Both the position numbers and the translations under genes were made by a program. Below, piece after piece: positions 22,751 to 34,618 of a stretch of 64,000 bases of DNA. The notes under the pieces were generated by a model that did not search any database, was not told the DNA's origin, and saw only the letters and a list, made by a program, of their open reading frames with translations. Position 1 is the stretch's first letter; every line of letters begins with the position of its first letter. Source of the DNA: Ulota crispa (Eukaryota > Streptophyta > Bryopsida > Orthotrichales > Orthotrichaceae); assembly GCA_963920765.1 (NCBI GenBank), contig OY987244.1, positions 8,806,501 to 8,870,500 of the forward strand, given 5' to 3'.

Positions 22751-23183
22751 ATAAGTATTAACTATTTGCCAAAAATTGAGATTTTGCCATCAAGTGTTAT
22801 TTGATCAAATGTTATAATCTCCCATCTCCTATAGTCAATTGTTCGCAAAACTTGCATACCGTTTTTCAAGTAGGTGTTCCACCAATTTCAATGGTCACTT
22901 TTTGTGGATCATCCAATTGACTGAAATATGATGCTTTAAAGTTGTAGGTCTTTAAAAAGACTGATTTTGGTGAACATGGGCTGGGCGCTCAAGGGTTAAG
23001 GATCAAACCTTTTTTTTTTTGAAAATCACTAAAAACTACCGCTTCTACGAGATTTAGTAAAAAAAGATTTTGTGTTTTATTTTTGAAAAATCCAACCATA
23101 TGATCTTGCTTTAGACTAGAAGAGGTACTTACCAAAAAATAATCAGCTCATTCTAGATGGAGAGAAGTGAGATATTTACATCT

Positions 23184-23726
23184 TAACCCCTAAGTGCTCA
23201 ATTGACCATTTTCTGGTCGTTGCCTATTTTTTGCGGGCTCCCCAAAATGAATTTTTTTTTTTTTTAAGTTTAAAAAATATGTAAATAGAAAATCAAGTCT
23301 ACTTTCTAACCCAACTTGAATCATGTCAATTCAAGTAAAACTCCATCAAGGAGATTTTTTCAAAAACAAACACTACTAAATTAGCTAGTGTTATAAAATT
23401 TACTATTTTGAGAAACTAATGATGTTCCTTCCTTTGAAAGATTGCATTTTTATATTTACAATAGAATGTATATTTTTAACTAATCATAACAAATTTTAAA
23501 ATTTATGAATAAAATTTGTAATTTTAGTGAATATTAAATGGTGAATGCTTCTAAGTTCATTAAATAAAAGTCCAAAACTTTTTCTAAATGTTTGACTATA
23601 TGGATAATTACTAAACATCATGATTCTTGTTTTCTCTTTTGAAGCAAACTTCATCGTAGTTACATAAGTATTATTTTATAATACATCCAAATTTTGCCCT
23701 TATCCCCTTGGGTGTTTAGGGGTTAT
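23184..23726. mobile_element. Candidate TTAA-flanked element
   Basis: Left end TTAACCCCTAAGTGCTC, right end GGGTGTTTAGGGGTTAT. Terminal inverted repeat of about 12 bp. The right flank is TTAT instead of TTAA. No coding sequence. Confidence 0.45.
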
Positions 23727-25106
23727 GTGAAAAGAAAAGTTTTTTTCCATGCTGCCCAAAAATTTTAGAATCCTTTAACCACTCTTATAACAAAAAAATT
23801 GCTCTATCCAGAGTTTTTTTTTTCATATCAAAGATGAAGATAGGCATGTGTGGGAGAATTTTCAAATCAATTGGAACTATATAACACATGGGAAAAAATA
23901 ATGTAGCTTGATAGCAGATTTGCTGCCAACTGCCAAATGATATAATTTTTAGGAAAAACATGATTAGGCATTAAATGTTTAATTTCATGAGGATTAGGCA
24001 TTTGAAAAAATGATATTATTTGGCACTTAGCTTGATACAAAGTTTGACATTGATTGAGCTCCTCTCATTAGGAAAAATATTGGGCCATAGGAAGGCCTTT
24101 ATAAACTATTCTAGCCCTCATTTTTTGTGGTTCTCGATGCGGGGAACCAGCCTTGCGGATGGCCAGAAAAAATTCAAAAAAAAAATCCAAAAATTCAAAA
24201 ATTCAAAAAAATCTTGGAAAAAAATAAGAATTTTTTTTGATTTTTTTAATTTAAAAAAATCAAAAAAGCTGATATGGCATCATTGATGCCACATTAGCTT
24301 ACGAGTGATTTTATTGGGAACTGCATTCCCATGGCCAGGGACTGCCCCCAAACTCAGGGCCTTATTGGGGCCCTATATTTTTCCTAATGGAAATCACCCT
24401 AAACTTTCCAAAATTAGTTTATAATGTTTGGAATTTTGGTTTTTAGTTTCATTTGATATTAGGCACTTTTGGAGAATAATATATGAAATAATTTGGCTAA
24501 ATTTAGAAAAATTATTTTATGCCAAATTTGCTCTCAACCTATAGTAGTAAGTAAAATTAAATAGAGAACAAGTCAAAACAGTAAATTGTTAAGAATTTGA
24601 TTATTGAAACGGAAAATGCAAATCCCAACTGTTATATTATTGTGATAAACAATCTACTCCCTTTGGTTTATTTATTTTCTTGAGAACATTGAAAATTGAG
24701 TAAAATAAAAGATTTCAAAGTTTATTTTAGAGTAGAGAATCAATAACTGCCCACAAACAAAAACTCCTCATAACCTTCATCTCACTAATTGAAATTGAAT
24801 GATTCAAAACTTATTATGTATAAAAGAATCTGAAGAACCAATTTCAAATTTTTATTTAAAATATATATAATGTTTAAAGAAGTTTTTGGGTTGCCTAGAC
24901 GGGCAGTCCTCTCCAAATTTTCATTAATTCATGCATAATTTCTTCATCAAATGTTGGAATGAAGAAATAATTAGATGCCCACATAGATTTTTGAATTCCC
25001 CACCTTCAAAAAAAAATTCAAAAAATCACACAAAGTAGTTTAGCCATAGGTACATGTCTAAAATCCAATTTGTCCCCCAAAGGGACAACGGTCCTTTAGG
25101 GGCTAA
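23727..25106. mobile_element. TTAA-family element, left end lost, with a nested insertion
   Basis: The right end GGTCCTTTAGGGGCTAA and the arm 24740-25100 match palindromic members. The block 24550-24745 matches 1385-1600 and 45485-45720. Relative to those copies, about 640 bp (roughly 23905-24540) is inserted, with its own imperfect inverted ends (GCAGATTTGCTGCC against its diverged complement). No terminal CCCCTAAAGG is found on the left. Confidence 0.5.
24067..24389. mobile_element. Small inverted-repeat element (ATTAGGAAAAATAT ends)
   Basis: Left ATTAGGAAAAATATTGGGCC, right GGGCCCTATATTTTTCCTAA: inverted ends of about 19 bp with one indel. I see no convincing target duplication. The interior has poly-AATTC runs that read as a lysine-rich open frame, which is not a gene. 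Confidence 0.45.
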
Positions 25107-25376
25107 CACTACTTTTTTTTGTTTGTGCCAGTAGGATAAACATGTAAAGTGGTGTACCGTGGGGTTGGATAAGACCCCGTACTTGTTGATTGAATTGCAC
25201 TAATTAATCATTAAGGTTGAACTCCATATAGTCAAGCAAGACAATTTTGAATGTGTTACTGAAGTCTAGTTTATTAGTAACACAACAAACAAATTGTTGA
25301 TAAATTTAGGTGAAGTTTATGGAACATATTTGAAAACTTAAATATTGCAAGCAAAAGTTAGTGAGAATTGAGAAGA

Positions 25377-25617
25377 TTAACCCCTAAAGGGCCCTTGGGC
25401 TCTAGAGATACGGTACCAAATACACTTACAACCAATATTCAGATGTTTGAATCAGTTAAAAATTAAGAGTTACAACCATACATATTGAAGAATTATATGA
25501 TGGTGAATGCATAATCTTTTTGAAAAACCCTTAGAGTTGAAGCAACTCAAATACATCTGTACTTACGACTGTAAGTACATATGGCCGCAAAGGGCTTTCG
25601 GGCCGTTCAGGGGTTAA
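25377..25617. mobile_element. TTAA-flanked MITE (241 bp)
   Basis: Left TTAACCCCTAAAGGGCCC, right complement TTAACCCCTGAACGGCCC. The inverted repeat extends imperfectly to about 50 bp (TACACTTACA against TGTACTTACAG). A short clean member of the TTAA family. Confidence 0.78.
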
Positions 25618-25912
25618 AGTCAATCGACTCCATTCATTGTTCATGCAGAATACAAGGCAACATGGTGCACATACTGATGCTTCTGCACAGTGACTGCTTT
25701 TCGGTATGAGCCTGAGCCCTGAGGTGATTTTATTCTTCATAAGCTTATTTCTCTCAAAATGATCAGCACAAATTCCATAGAACATGCCTTCAGAAATACT
25801 CATCAGTGGAGCACACAAAAACCATACCGATAATATGACAGAATTCCAATGTATTCTAACACGAACATCAAGTGCATGCACTTGTTTTTACATATAGTAA
25901 TATGAAGTTATA

Positions 25913-26335
25913 TTATTCCCTAAAAGCCCAACTGTCCCATGTAGGGACAAATGGGATTTCAGGCATGTACTTACAACTAAATTATTTTGTGTGATTTTTT
26001 GAAATTTTTATGGAAGATGGGGAATTCAAAAATCTAAGTGAGCATTTAATTTTTTCTTCATTTTGATATTTATTGAAGAAGTTATGCATGAATTTTTAAA
26101 AAATAGGAGGGAAGAAGTTTTTGGGTTGCCCGCCGTCCCTTGTTTTTCAGAAATTCATGCATAACTTCAATCTTCAATAAATGTCACAATGAAGAAAATA
26201 TCAGATGCTCACAAACATTTTTAAATTCCAAATCTTCCATAAAAGTTTCAAAATCCACAAAAAGTAGTTTAGTTGTAAGTACATGCCTGAAATCCCATTT
26301 TCCCTCAAGGGGAGAGTTGGGCCATTAGGGGTTAA
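25913..26335. mobile_element. TTAA-family palindromic element (423 bp)
   Basis: The halves are inverted copies joined near 26118 around TTTTTGGGTTGCCCGCC. Left end TTATTCCCTAAAAGCCCAAC, right end GGGCCATTAGGGGTTAA. Its arms match those of 12933-13675 and 39434-40162. Confidence 0.75.
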
Positions 26336-26388
26336 CCCCAAAACAATCCCACGGATAGAATATGTCCTCAACCAATTTTTGAAATTAA

Positions 26389-27351
26389 ATAACCCCTAAA
26401 GGACCAACTGTCCCCTTGGGGGACAAATGGATTTTGGGCATGTACCTGGAGCTAATCTACTTTTTGTGATTTTTTGAAACTTTTATTGAAAGTGGGGAAT
26501 TCAAAAATCTACGTGGGCATCTAATTTTTTCTTCATTCCAACATTTATTGAAGAAGTTATGCATGAATTTCTGAAAAAAGGGCGAGAGCAGGCAACCAAA
26601 AAAAAAAAAATCAAAATTGCAATTTTTAAAAATTAAAATTTGAAATTAGTTCTTTACATTTATAAAAATGTGTGAATCTTTAAATCATTCAATTTTGATT
26701 GATGAGATGAAAGTTATGAGAAGTTTTAGTTTGCGCGTAGGTATGGGACTCCCAAACCTCCATTCTTTTTGCCTCTTGTAAAAAAAATTTGCTTTCCTTT
26801 TTTGAGCTCTTTGTGAATTATTATTTTTACTTCTTTTTTTCCAAGTTGTAGTAGACTAAGATTCCTTGGTTTTCACCATTTGGATTGAAGTAATTCAGAT
26901 TTCTGAGTTTTACATAAATTTTCCAATCTTGCCTAGCGTAGATGCAAATTTCATGGCCTTACGGCATTGCAAGATTTTACAAAGTATGATCCACACTTCT
27001 AATTCATTTGAAAATTGTCCCACACATACCTAACTTGGTCTTCTACATGGGAAAAATAAACCTCAACTTTGCGTAGAGCATTTTTTTTGATATAGGAGCC
27101 GTCAAAGGCTTCTGAAATTATTGGGCAGCACGGAAAAAAACTTTTTTTCCACTTCAAATGTCAATATCTCACTCCTCTACTTCTAGAATGAGCTGAAATT
27201 TTCCCACAAGTACCTTCCATAGTATAGGGCAAGATCTTGTGATTGGATTTTCAAAAAAGAACTTTTTTCCTACCTTTTTACTCATTCCTCCAAAAGTGGC
27301 AGATTTGAGTGATTTTCACAAAAAAAAGGGGCTTGGTCCTTTAGTGGATAA
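26389..27351. mobile_element. TTAA-family element with ATAA target duplication (963 bp)
   Basis: Left ATAA-CCCCTAAAGGACC, right GGTCCTTTAGTGG-ATAA. ATAA is not self-complementary and is in direct orientation on both sides, which shows that the four bases are a target duplication and not part of the inverted repeat. The left arm matches the palindromic members. The right part matches the right part of 28005-28938. Confidence 0.72.
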
Positions 27352-27941
27352 AACCTTACCAAATTACTATTTTTCATAGTTTATTTTTTTGAAAATTGCT
27401 TTTTGAAGTTTAATTTAGCTTCAACAATCTGATTTTGCAAATGTTTGATTATGATTTTTCTATTCAAGATTTTGTGCATGGGTGTCCATAGCAATCTTGA
27501 CTTTACGTAGTGTTGAGGGCTCTTGGAATGAGCCTCACATACACTAGATCTTTGAGAAGAAATCACATTAGAAACTCATTTAAAAAAATTGTATAGTAGA
27601 TTTTGAGAAGTCATAAATTGATTGGGATTATACATGTTAGCCCCTTTAACCTCATATTCTTTTGATGACCAACTTCTTAAATTTGACATGTGAAAAGAGA
27701 ATTAAAAGAATTCAAATCACTTTCACAATTTTAACATCCTCATGATCAAACATTATAATCTTTCAATCCATAAGAGATATTATTCTGTTTTCTTTTCTAA
27801 TATGATCTTTAATATGTCTAGTTTGATTTTATACAATTATAATTTAAAAAGAATAGATACAACTTATCAAATGTTGTCTTTTTGTTCAAATTAGAGCATT
27901 TTCCTAGAACCTCAAAAATTCCAAGGTCGTTTTGGGGTTAA
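27348..27941. mobile_element. TTAA-family element, inverted relative of 40398-41043
   Basis: Shares its left ATAA with the previous element and ends GTCGTTTTGGGGTTAA. Read in reverse it aligns with 40398-41043 through CTTGGAATTTTTGAGG, blocks around the TTGACATGTGAAA region, and TATTCAAGATTTTG. Non-coding. Confidence 0.6.
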
Positions 27942-28004
27942 ATGTTCAAGTATGGGCATACCTACCTTACTTTCTTTGAAGAAAATATCCAATATTTTCA
28001 ATTC

Positions 28005-28938
28005 TTAACCCCTAAAGGACCATTGTCCCTTTGGAGGACAAATGGGATTTTGGGCAGGTACCTACGGCTTCAATTTTTGTCTTGATTTTTTGAAACTTTT
28101 TTCGAAGATAGAAAAACACATTAACTTTTGGGGAATATATTTTTTATTCCAATTGATGCCAAGGAGCAAAAGTTATGCTCAAATAAACACAAATTTGGGG
28201 ACTAGGGCAGCAAAAAAAATTCTTATAAAAACTTGAAATTTTTTTTTTTTTTTTTTTTTTTCTTATAGATTATATCTTTGTCTACATCTGAAGCTTTGAG
28301 TCATTCCATTTCGACTAGTTATGAGAAAGTTATGGACAATCTTGTTTTTTGGGTAACTCAAGCATCTTCTTGAAAAAATAACTTGTAAACTTCATTTTTG
28401 AATGCAAGGCTAACATTTTTTCAAAAAAAACTATTGGAGAGGGTGAAGTTTGCTTTCTAGAACAATACCACCATTGGGATTATTGTGTTTCAAATCCATT
28501 CCAAGGTTGTTAACAATTTAAGTTTTTGTTCAATCTCATACCTTCTTCGACCTAATGTTTTTTTAAAGAATGGAAATTAAGTGTTTTTTTTTTAAATTTT
28601 GTTCTCAAGATTCCCAACTCAACTTCCCACCATGCAAAAATAGAATTCCAAACTCTATGGTGCAAAATATTTAGGTTAAAAATGTTCAAAAATAAAAAAA
28701 TCTAGTCAAGCAAGGTGCAAAAAAAGTTCTTTTTTACATTTTAAATGCATATATCTTCCAATCTATGAGGTCAAAGTTATTGAGTTTTGTACGACATATT
28801 CTTATAGTAGTTTAGCACAAGATCCTATGGTCAAATATGCAAAATGCTTAATTTTCAAACTTTTTTACTCTTTACCATAGAAGTGGCAATTTTGAATGTC
28901 TTTTGACAAAATAAAGGCTATGGTCCTTTAGGGGTTAA
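28005..28938. mobile_element. TTAA-flanked element (934 bp)
   Basis: Left TTAACCCCTAAAGGACCATT, right TATGGTCCTTTAGGGGTTAA: a 17-19 bp inverted terminus with clean TTAA flanks. The best-preserved long member. A T-tract is at 28239-28261. No transposase is readable. Confidence 0.8.
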
Positions 28939-29903
28939 AAGCGGCGTACATAGTTTAGAAGTAATTAGTTTTAAATATGTGTGTCCCTGCAAATTGCCGG
29001 TAATATGGGCTCCAGGCCCAAGGGCAAAAGCATTCTATTGACAAAAGCTGCACGTGAGGAGTTTTCCATTAGAAGTTACTCGAAAAGCGACAGTCAGAGT
29101 CTGCAACCATTACTGCAGGTTGTTTTTTATACGGCGTGACCGCCATTTACCATATGATTCCCAGACGGTCAGAAATTCGGAATGTCTGCGTAGCCAGCCC
29201 AAGCCCAACTTTTGGGAGCTCAATTCAACTGCGAGTTCTGCAGCAAGTCGAAGTTAGTATTTATTAAGCTTATTGGGAGGAAGTGAGGAACCGAGGAAGC
29301 ATCTGCACGGATCCAGCCATCCAGGCTTTAATTCCGTGTAGGCCTACAGTCACCTCCGTGTGGGGCTGCCGACTAGCACCGTCCTTTTGCAGAATATTGT
29401 GCGGGATTCGTGGTGCCGTGAGCAGGAGTCTTACTCGATTCCTGACCAGCTGCCTCCATTTGCTGTCAGTGGGCAACTTCGTCGCGGTGTGTGCACAGTG
29501 CAACAGCTCCCAATTAGGTTCGGAAGCTGCAGCTAGCAAGCAAGGCAAAGGAATTTCGTCCTCGGAGGTGCTGTTGGAAGTGGTGAGTGAGGAGTGAGTG
29601 ACGGAGATGTCGGCTCCAACTGAAACCATACGGCCTTACTTACAGCAGTAAGTTATAATTATTCTGTTCCAGATAATCGTTAGCTCGTGACGGCGTCACG
29701 ACGTACCTCGTGACAGTGTGATCGATCACTGTGACCTCTCTGTCGCTCGCTCTGTCGTCACTCCCATTGTCCTTTGGAGTTTGGACTTTAGCTAAGCTAG
29801 GAGGTTGGTGCCTGCTCTAAAGTAGTGCACCACTGCATCTCCTCAAATGTACTAAGTTTGTGCATGTTGTTTTTTATAGCCCTTCAACAATGTACAAGCA
29901 GTG
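28939..29903. other. Less AT-rich island, possible exon or promoter region
   Basis: 28990-29830 is clearly richer in G+C than its surroundings and free of the window's repeats. It has open frames on both strands (104 codons from 29283 plus; 119 codons ending 29270 minus), but none shows a family I recognise. CAGTGTGATCGATCACTG near 29714 is a palindrome, and TGACGGCGTCACGACGT near 29687 contains ACGT/TGACG cores of the type bound by plant bZIP factors. An unannotated first exon or promoter is possible. Confidence 0.35.
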
Positions 29904-30172
29904 TAAACCTCATATTTAGTAAAATGGGAGTTTTTCATTGAAATGAGAGGTAATGTAAAGAAAAGTTGACAAAAGGTTTTATGTCAATTCAACTTAATTT
30001 GAGCTAAATTAACATAAAATCTTTCATATTTTATTTAGCAATTTAGGTCAACTTGACCTAAATTGTAATAAGACCTTTCAAAACTAACTTGAAATTGAAA
30101 AGTTTTATGTTTCCTTTGGTTATTTTGGGAGGTGCCCAATCTCCCATTTTACTGAATATGAGGTTTGTACAA
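29904..30172. mobile_element. Foldback element (AAACCTCATATTTAGTAAAA ends)
   Basis: AAACCTCATATTTAGTAAAA followed by TGGGAG pairs with CTCCCATTTTACTGAATATG and AGGTTT. Internal AAAGGTTTTATGTCAATTCA also has inverted partners. About 270 bp. No target duplication is certain. Confidence 0.55.
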
Positions 30173-30239
30173 TATCCTTGCAAATCTTTACACCCAACCC
30201 TTTTACCACTTAGAAAACTTAGCGTTTTATAGAACACAT

Positions 30240-31080
30240 TGAAACTTTTGCATTTTGTATCATTGGTCTTTGACTCTTATACAACCCCAATCAAGTATAC
30301 CAAATTTTGAGCTCCAAAAACCCAAAACTCTATTTTTGGAGAATTATTTTACAAATAAATTATTGATTTTACATGGTAAATGATTTAAGAAGATTGGTGA
30401 TGATTTTTTGAGATTTGATTGCACTGGTATGTAGGAAACAACCATACGCACATCTTTCCTTCAAGCAAAAATCTTCAAAAAGTTTCACAATTTCCTCTAT
30501 ATACATTTTCATGCTAGCATAATCATGACCAACTTCAGTAAAAAAGAAATCTCTATTTTCTTATTAGATTTTGGAAAATTGACCCATTTACTACAATTAC
30601 ATTTATACCATTGAGCATGTTGAACTAGCTTTTGGTTAAGTGAACATATTGTCATGCTCATATGTACAAATTTAGTCATAGCATATGAGTCAAATAGCAA
30701 AATATGACTAAAACAAATAAACATCTATTTTACAAGTTGTGGTCCTACCACACCCCATGTAGATTTGACATTGATTTCTTTGTAGATCATGTTTGTGTTG
30801 CTTAATGATATTTCTCAACATGAAAAGTGTGTATATGGATGTATCCTACATACTCATGCCATCAAATCTCAAAAGTTCATCACCAATTTTCTTCAATTAA
30901 ATTTCATGTAAAATTGTGATTTTATTACAAAACAATTTACTAAAAATAGGATTTTGATTTTTGGAACTGAAATTTGATATGCTTGATTGAGAGTGCATAA
31001 GATTTACAAAACCATATTCAAATATAAAAAATGCAAATTTTACTTTATTTTAACCAAAATTCTTTGAAGGGCAAAATGAG
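30240..31080. repeat. Dispersed foldback repeat, copy 1
   Basis: The left arm (30250-30470: CAATCAAGTATACCAAATTT, GATTGGTGATGATTTTTTGA) is the inverted, diverged copy of the right arm (30820-31030: AAAGTTCATCACCAATTTTC, GATATGCTTGATTG). The right arm also matches 38720-38910. No coding content. Confidence 0.55.
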
Positions 31081-31140
31081 CCCAAACGTAAACATACTGA
31101 GGGACACTATACATTTGAGGAGCTGTACCATTTTGAGGCC

Positions 31141-31798
31141 CTATGATCTTTCCACTTCAAAGTTTCATAACTAATTTCACAAAATTCCAAAAAATATGAA
31201 ACAACTTGAGTCAGATGCCAATTCCTCTTGTCTTTCATGAAAAACTCAATAAAAAAACATTTCATGAAGTTTCCCCTCTCCCAAAATTCAGTTTCGGCCC
31301 TTAGATGCTCCATTCATGAGCCTCCTACCTTAGGACCTCGAACACGCAGTCACGCACTCACACTCTTTGGTACCTTGAACTCTCAATTTATGCTCATTTC
31401 ACATTAAGCCTTCATTGCTCACTTTTGCCTCAACACTGCAGTAACAGCCATGTTAGTTACACTGGTCTAGCTATGTCTACCACCAGGATTTTTTTTACGA
31501 CTAAGCAAGGTCAAACTAGACTCTCTAGTCATAAATTGGCCCCAATCAACAAAAATCTCCTCATGTAGTGTATCTATCTATACTAATAATAGGTTTAGTT
31601 TCATTAGTTGGGTAGTTGGGTGCCTGTAATAAAATAAAATCTCTATTAGTTGGGTAGTTGCGTGTTGTTCCAAGAAGATTAAATGGCTGTTATGTGGCGG
31701 TTATTCTTATTTCTATGGTTATGTGACGGTTATGGCTGTCCTTGGGGATGGGGTATACACAGGAATAGGGGGTGCACACTTAGAGAAAGAGGCAAAGC
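31141..31798. other. Spacer with a repeat block shared with 43640-43790
   Basis: 31125-31310 is an inverted match to 43640-43790 (TTTCCACTTCAAAGTTTCAT against its complement). No gene seen. ATTAGTTGGGTAGTTG occurs twice near 31606 and 31644. Confidence 0.4.
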
Positions 31799-31924
31799 GT
31801 GTAGGTAGGCATAGTACAAGTAAGCTCATTGTAATAGAAAGGAGAAGAAGCCTGAAGAAGGTGTAGGTAGGCATAGTACAAGTAAGCTCATTGTAACGGA
31901 AAGGAGAAAAAGCTTGAAAAAGGT
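31799..31924. repeat. 62-bp tandem duplication
   Basis: GTAGGTAGGCATAGTACAAG and the following bases repeat at 31801 and 31863 with a few changes. Directly downstream, 31960-32030 (CCGTGATGGCCCTACGCC) is reminiscent of LTR ends of plant retroelements, but I could not bound it. Confidence 0.75.
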
Positions 31925-32305
31925 GATTATGAGGAAAATCATGTTAATATTTTTGCAAGAACCCCCTTCCGTGATGGCCCTACGCCAAAACGGCGGGTAC
32001 AAGGGTCTACTAGTATATATATGATAAGAGCTACAAATAGGTAAAAGTCCCACATCTTTTCACTTTGTGGTATAATTCTATCAAGAGTTCATTAAGGTAT
32101 GGCATTAAAGGAAATTTCAATGGTAAGTGAGATGCAATTTGTCCAAATTTAAATGAAGCTTCATCAAAATGATAAGTCAAGATTTATATATATGCACTCA
32201 TACATAAGAGTAAAGCTTCATGGTATTAGAGGATTTTCTTGAGTTCTTTTCATTTAAACAAATATAATTATATGGTAGTCAAAATTAAAGGTATTCAAAA
32301 AATAG

Positions 32306-32562
32306 AACGTCATATTAAGTAATTTGGACAAAAAGGTACATTTTGGAACGTTTGAAGGTTTTAGATCATCACCTAAAACTAAGCTCAACATTTTTTTTTG
32401 TACATGTACCCTCACCTATGAGGAGGAATTTGCAAGGGAAAAAATCTTATTGGCTCATACTTAATCTGATACCTTCAAATCTGGTTCAAAGTAACTTTTT
32501 GGGTTTTAAGGTGGAGTACAAAATGGTACCTCCCTTTTTCCTAGATTACCTACTATGACGTT
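32306..32562. mobile_element. MITE with AAC-type termini and 4-bp TSD, copy 2
   Basis: Left AACGTCATATTAAGTAATTT, right complementary (ATTACCTACTATGACGTT). Direct repeats ATAG at 32302-32305 and 32563-32566. 257 bp. The interior is the inverted homologue of 12192-12449. Confidence 0.75.
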
Positions 32563-34353
32563 ATAGTTCAAAGTTTGAGGTAAGTGCCACTTGTCATCCT
32601 AGGATTAGTTGGTCTTGCATGACAGTGATGTGGAAAATATATATTAGTAGCAAGATGCAGATATGACAATTGTTCCCGTAGTAAGTACTGGATATATCAA
32701 CGACCGCCTCAGCTAAGCTTTTATTTTATTTTATTGCTTCTAACCCAAAGTGAGTTTAGGGCGGTAGTTCATAGACATATTCATTGCTCTGTAAGAACGC
32801 TCTGAGTCTATGACGTTATAATCATAAGGGGAAGATTACATTTGTGCAACATTTGGCATTGATCAACGTGTATGGATTGAGGGTTAACATGTGGAATGAA
32901 CTCAATCGATCTGATTCTCTCAAGAGAAGCTCTCATTTTGAGAGATATGAATGTAAATATTTGAATTTTCAACGTCAAATTCGTTCTGTTGGCGCCATGG
33001 AGTGCACCAAACTGTGACGCCAAAGTTTGAAAAACTAGTACTGTATAATATTTTGGTTTCAAGGCGCTTACTTTGAAAGACGCCGCTGTCGTGAATATCC
33101 GTAAAATTAACTAAATTGACGATATTAAAACTTGACACACTCTTGAACTGAAAGACATCTGAACATCAATTTTTTTTATTTGACGGATATTGATTATATA
33201 ACATTTCTACGTTTGAAGCCGTGTCCCCTGAAACGATAACATAATAAGGAATGTTAGTTTCAAAGAGATTTTGATCAAAAACTGAGCCGCATCTCAAAAG
33301 TTAAGTCACGAATCAAAAAAAAGCATGGCTGGTTACGTGACACGAATCAGCTAGTTATTTAATGTTTCTTTGTCTTTAGTACAAATGAAGACAAGATTTA
33401 ACCGCAAAAAAAAATACCACACCCGAACCTAGCCCCGAAGCAATTTACTTCAAAGTTCAAAGGCGAGACAGAGGCGAGTAAATCAGCCGTTTCATGGAAA
33501 ATAAGTGGCCAATACCATATATTCAACGTGTCAATCAATGGGTAGTGTCGTGATACCAGCTACTTCCTAGCCACTTGGCACTTCGGTGTCAATTCAATCG
33601 TCTACTACCATGCTAGAGCACTTGATGATTTTCATAAAATAATAGGTAAAGCAGCTGCACATTCGGCGCTGGTCCAATCTCCAGCAGTCGACATCCATAT
33701 CCCCCAGACTCACAGACTTTGCCGACACTCAGGGTTGGTTAGAAGTTAGAACAAGCATTGAAATTCGTATCAATGAAGTCATTACAGTAAGCGGAAGTGC
33801 GGTAAAGTCATAATGACAGAATCGGCAGGACTCTGTAGATACCTTGTGTTATTCTTACGGCTTCGCATTACTCATGATTGTCATCCAGGAAGTAAGAACA
33901 TATCTTACTTTTCTGAGAAACACAGACAACTCTAGAAACTTCTGTTTTATCAGTTGTAAACTGACGTATGAAATCCTCGAATTTTTTGCAAGGTACTCTA
34001 AGGAGAGTTAATTCATGATTCAGTCTGGTTAGTGAGCATTGACCTGTACATAATTTCATGCTATGTACAGTACATGGGATGAGAATTGGGATATTCACTG
34101 AATTAGAGGTTAGTACTATTCACTATATAGAAGCTCTGGAGAGATGTGGCTTTGGATCTTGCAGCCCTTTCTTTAGATCACATTTATAATCTCAATTTAG
34201 GATTTTTTGGGATTAATCAAAGTTGGAGGTTGAAGTGACAGATGAAGACCCCAGTTTCATTCAAACACCAGACGGCATGGTTATTTGTTTGCCAAGTCAG
34301 CTTACACCATCGGCTCATACCTGCAACCAAGGGAAAAGTTGAATAGAAATGTT
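32563..34353. other. Less AT-rich region without a recognised gene
   Basis: Moderately higher G+C than the flanks and no member of the repeat families listed here. Minus-strand open frames at 32808-33138 and 33868-34098 (the latter with RLNHELTLLRVPCKKFEDFI) look protein-like in composition but match no family I know. Could contain exons of an unrecognised gene or a decayed one. Confidence 0.3.
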
Positions 34354-34618
34354 AACACCATATTAGGTAAATTGGGAAAAACGAAGGGACCATTTTGTAC
34401 TCCACCTTAATTTTACATCAGTAAATGTAAGTAGATCTATTGCTCAAAAGTTGTAATTATTGAAGTTCTTAGAGACAAGCACTCAAACTTCAGTATTGTA
34501 CAACAAAAAAGCACGCTTTTCTTTTGTGATATGCTAATATATGCATAATGGCAAAAATAGTGAAAGTCCCAGAATGTAGCCAATGTACTATTTTTCCTAA
34601 CTTACCTGATATGGTGTT
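34354..34618. mobile_element. MITE with AACACCATAT termini and 4-bp TSD, copy 3
   Basis: Left AACACCATATTAGGTAAATT, right complement AACACCATATCAGGTAAGTT. Direct repeats TGTT at 34350-34353 and 34619-34622. 265 bp. The left 60 bp matches copy 1 (GTACTCCACCTTAA); the interior differs. Confidence 0.75.

Larger units (their letters stand above)
14218..22999. mobile_element. TTAA-flanked element split by a gypsy insertion
   Basis: Left end TTAACCCTTGAGGGCCCCAG, right end complement TTAACCCTTGAGCGCCCAGC: a 12-bp perfect inverted terminus continuing imperfectly. Removing the gypsy element and one target duplication (14736-22755) leaves about 762 bp, close to the 729-743 bp palindromic members. This is the second TTAA element in the window used as a landing site by an LTR retrotransposon. 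Confidence 0.6.

Noticed and set aside
24020..24286. Lysine- and phenylalanine-rich frame
   Set aside because: It is produced by AATTC/AAAA runs inside a small inverted-repeat element.
31480..32030. Solo LTR
   Set aside because: The sequence style suggests an LTR, but I could not find inverted TG/CA ends or a target duplication.
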